A DNA stretch of 7,281 bases from Gammaproteobacteria bacterium (GTDB lineage Bacteria > Pseudomonadota > Gammaproteobacteria > Xanthomonadales > Rhodanobacteraceae), in contig VBNZ01000006.1 of the NCBI GenBank assembly GCA_005877675.1, forward strand, positions 1-7,281, read 5' to 3'. A program made the translations under genes and the position numbers. Below are positions 5,639-7,281 of the stretch, piece after piece (the first letter of the stretch is position 1; the number at the start of each line of letters is the position of its first letter). Under the pieces are notes generated by a model that did no database searches, was not told where the DNA came from, and worked only from the letters and a program-made list of their open reading frames with translations.

Positions 5639-6196
5639 ATGCCCACGACGACGCGTGTCGGCCATCACCTGCTCGCGTTTGCCTGGGGCATGAGCGAGGC
5701 GGTCGTATTTTTTGTAGTTCCGGATGTTCTGATCACGCGCGCGTCGCTCGGCAGTTTGCGTTTTGGATTGCTCACGGCAGCGTTCGCGTTGGTCGGCTCT
5801 CTGCTTGGCGGCACGTTGAGCTACTTTTGGGGCGCAACCAACCTCGATGGCGCGCGCCACGTGCTCGATGCATTGCCGGCGATCAGCATAGGCATGCTCG
5901 ACGGCGCGCAGCATGCGCTCGCGACGGATGGCATGCTCGCGGCCGTGCTCGGTTCGTTCTCGGGCGTGCCTTACAAGGTGTTCGCCGTGCATGCGTCGAG
6001 CGCAGGCATTCCGCTGACTGCATTCGTTCTCGCCAGCATACCGGCCCGCGGAATCCGCTTCGTCTTGCTCGCGACGATAACGCGCGTGTTGGCACGCTAC
6101 GCGGTTTCCGTATGGACCATGCAGCGCCTGCGCTGGATATGGGCGCTGGTGTGGATTGCGAACTACGCGATCTATTGGACCGTCATGCCGAACTGA
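5639..6196 (+). CDS. Small multi-pass inner-membrane protein, possibly VTT/DedA-related
   Basis: 185 residues from ATG 5639. The frame extends further upstream but only overlaps the RidA gene with an Arg-rich run. Hydrophobic segments lie at about 11-34 (LLAFAWGMSEAVVFFVV), 43-64, 99-117, 124-136, 139-158 and 166-182, giving four to six membrane passes. AFAWGMSEAVVFFVVPDVL (13-31), SFSGVPYKVFAVHASSAG (106-123) and SIPARGIRF (133-141) look like conserved family blocks. The Gly/Pro/Arg-containing segments with short hydrophobic stretches recall VTT/DedA (YqaA-like) proteins, but I would not insist on this. The gene begins 14 bp after the RidA stop, so translational coupling is likely. Its Shine-Dalgarno is weak. 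A hairpin follows directly after the stop. Function unknown; a transport or lipid-scramblase role would be guesswork. Confidence 0.75.
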   Translation: MPTTTRVGHHLLAFAWGMSEAVVFFVVPDVLITRASLGSLRFGLLTAAFALVGSLLGGTLSYFWGATNLDGARHVLDALPAISIGMLDGAQHALATDGMLAAVLGSFSGVPYKVFAVHASSAGIPLTAFVLASIPARGIRFVLLATITRVLARYAVSVWTMQRLRWIWALVWIANYAIYWTVMPN

Positions 6197-6218
6197 TGGC
6201 GGTAGGGAAGTCCCGCCA
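6197..6218 (+). other. Hairpin directly after the membrane protein stop codon
   Basis: TGGCGG (6197-6202) pairs with CCGCCA (6213-6218) around a 10-base loop, starting at the first base after the stop. It could protect the 3' end of the RidA/membrane-protein mRNA. There is no U-tract, so factor-independent termination is unlikely. Confidence 0.35.
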
Positions 6219-6242
6219 AGAGATCCCTCGGCCACTTTCCAC

Positions 6243-6285
6243 CGAACCCAATCTTTTGGGACATTGCCTCCTTGCAATGGGTTCG
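6243..6285 (+). other. Nested, mutually exclusive hairpins upstream of the M14 gene
   Basis: An outer 8-bp pairing joins CGAACCCA (6243-6250) to TGGGTTCG (6278-6285). Two local hairpins compete with it: CCCAA/TTGGG (6247-6251, 6256-6260; loop TCTT) and CATTGC/GCAATG (6262-6267, 6274-6279; loop CTCCTT). The element lies about 50 bp before ATG 6334. It may be a leader structure, a terminator-like element of the previous unit, or a degenerate mobile palindrome. Confidence 0.35.
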
Positions 6286-6333
6286 CGAAACTATGTGCCG
6301 ACACGTTTCACCAATAGGACGCCGACCATCATC

Positions 6334-7272
6334 ATGACGACGCAAGCACACTATCCGATCGGAACCCCAGGCCAGCCTTGGAGCGACACCGATAAAGCCA
6401 CTTGGTTATCGCTGCAAACGCGCAAGCGCAGCTACGCCGAGGAGGTGCTGAGCAAGATCGATCGCCTGCGTGATCGCTTCGATGTGATCGAATACGACCG
6501 CCTCGACTACGCTTCGGATGGTATGTATCCGCTGTTCGCGATCCGCAGCCGCGACTGGCGCGACGATTTGCCCTGCGTGCTTGTCACGGGCGGCGTGCAT
6601 GGCTACGAAACCAGCGGCGTGCATGGGGCATTGCAGTTCGTCGATCGACAGGCGGCGGACTACGCCGGGCGCGTCAATTGGCTGGTCGTACCGTGCGTGA
6701 GCCCGTGGGCCTACGAGCGCATCCATCGTTGGAATCCGGATGCGATCGATCCGAACCGCTCGTTCCGCGAAAACAGCAGGGCGCCGGAATCAGCCGCGCT
6801 GATGCGTCTGGTTGCGCCGCTGCGCGATCGATTCCTCGTGCACATCGATCTGCACGAAACCACCGACAGCGACGAGTCCGAATTTCGCCCGGCGCTCGCC
6901 GCGCGCGACGGCAAACCGTACGAGTTCGAGGTGATTCCCGATGGCTTCTATCTCTGCGGCGACAGCGAGGCGCCGCAGCCGGAGTTCCAGCAGGCCGTGA
7001 TCGCGGCGGTGGCCAAGATCACGCATATCGCGCCGGCCGACGCCAAGGGCCAGATCATCGGCACGCCACTGGCCGCGCCAGGCGTCATCTATTACGCGTT
7101 GCGTGAACTCGGGCTGTGCGCGAGCATCACCAATGCGCCGTATCGCACGACCACCGAAGTCTATCCCGACAGCCCGCGTGCGACGGCGGAGCAGTGCAAC
7201 GCGGCGCAAGTCGCAGCGGTGTGCGGGGCGATCGACTTCGCGCTCGCGCAACAGGCGGTTGCGGCGGCGTAG
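6334..7272 (+). CDS. M14-type zinc carboxypeptidase / AstE-AspA-like deacylase
   Basis: 312 residues, no signal peptide, predicted cytosolic. The zinc-site motifs are in order: GGVHGYE (86-92) gives the HxxE pair H89 and E92; DPNRSF (139-144) gives the substrate-carboxylate-binding N141/R142 pair; HIDLHE (170-175) gives the third ligand H174; and TTTEVYPD (272-279) gives E275 as likely general base. This is the full active-site set of the M14/succinylglutamate desuccinylase-aspartoacylase superfamily, so the enzyme should be active. Candidate substrates are C-terminal residues of short peptides or N-acyl amino acids; the sequence does not decide. The frame continues far upstream, but coding character starts near 6334. 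AGGAC (6316-6320) precedes that ATG at rather long spacing, and ATG 6277 is an alternative giving 19 extra residues. The gene lies 137 bp after the membrane protein gene and probably has its own promoter. Confidence 0.88.
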   Translation: MTTQAHYPIGTPGQPWSDTDKATWLSLQTRKRSYAEEVLSKIDRLRDRFDVIEYDRLDYASDGMYPLFAIRSRDWRDDLPCVLVTGGVHGYETSGVHGALQFVDRQAADYAGRVNWLVVPCVSPWAYERIHRWNPDAIDPNRSFRENSRAPESAALMRLVAPLRDRFLVHIDLHETTDSDESEFRPALAARDGKPYEFEVIPDGFYLCGDSEAPQPEFQQAVIAAVAKITHIAPADAKGQIIGTPLAAPGVIYYALRELGLCASITNAPYRTTTEVYPDSPRATAEQCNAAQVAAVCGAIDFALAQQAVAAA

Positions 7273-7281
7273 AGAGACTCG

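Noticed and set aside
6267..6273. AAGGAGG on the minus strand followed by an ATG (29-codon frame).
   Set aside because: Spacing to the ATG is only two bases, the peptide has no coding character, and the bases are explained by the loop of a hairpin.
5474..6304. Minus-strand open frame of 276 codons opposite the RidA end and the membrane protein.
   Set aside because: Arg/His/Gln-rich low-information sequence; the plus-strand frames have clear family motifs and hydrophobic periodicity.
5521..6333. N-terminal extension of the M14 frame, giving a 583-residue protein.
   Set aside because: The extension overlaps the RidA and membrane protein genes out of frame and is Arg/Cys/His-rich; homology-like sequence begins only after 6334.

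Overview
The window looks like chromosomal DNA of a GC-rich proteobacterium. By eye G+C is about 60-65%, codon third positions are G/C-rich, and the intergenic regions are short. The protein families fit Xanthomonadales or a related gamma/betaproteobacterial lineage, but nothing here fixes the genus. I see no tRNA, rRNA, CRISPR array, transposase or phage gene.

Layout, left to right. (1) 1-338, minus strand: the N-terminal part of a small DUF2975-type membrane protein that runs off the left edge. It is preceded by an AT-rich region with a TATCGT/ACGATA palindrome. (2) 484-2682, plus strand: a cytosolic zinc metallopeptidase-like protein (Peptidase_Mx-like, HECGH motif), then an ATP-grasp ligase of D-Ala-D-Ala-ligase type. 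A 159-bp gap separates them and holds two mutually inverted REP-like hairpins. (3) 2887-3360, plus strand: a secreted SnoaL/DUF4440-type NTF2-fold protein with a clear signal peptide and ribosome binding site. (4) 3500-3790, minus strand: a short coiled-coil hypothetical protein convergent with (3), with an unusual start region and a near-perfect 20-bp palindrome just upstream. (5) 3959-5183, plus strand: an AraJ-type MFS efflux transporter broken by one extra T in a T7 tract, with two adjacent palindromes at its start codon. (6) 5280-6196, plus strand: a RidA-family protein and a small multi-pass membrane protein 14 bp apart, probably one transcription unit. (7) 6334-7272, plus strand: an M14/AstE-AspA-like zinc carboxypeptidase or deacylase without a signal peptide, preceded by a cluster of hairpins.

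The most interesting unit is the metallopeptidase/ATP-grasp pair. An ATP-dependent carboxylate-amine ligase beside a cytosolic peptidase suggests a small pathway that makes, and trims or recycles, a short peptide or amide. The substrate cannot be read from the sequence. The remaining genes look like ordinary accessory or housekeeping loci, though several carry well-formed palindromes that are candidate operators.

No gene-free stretch exceeds 300 bases. The gaps at 339-483, 1510-1668, 3361-3499, 3791-3958 and 6197-6333 hold the palindromes and hairpins listed. In 2683-2886 I see only a ribosome binding site and a weak 5-bp hairpin (2742-2757). In 5184-5279 I see only the RidA ribosome binding site and a non-canonical hairpin/T-run that I rejected as a terminator.
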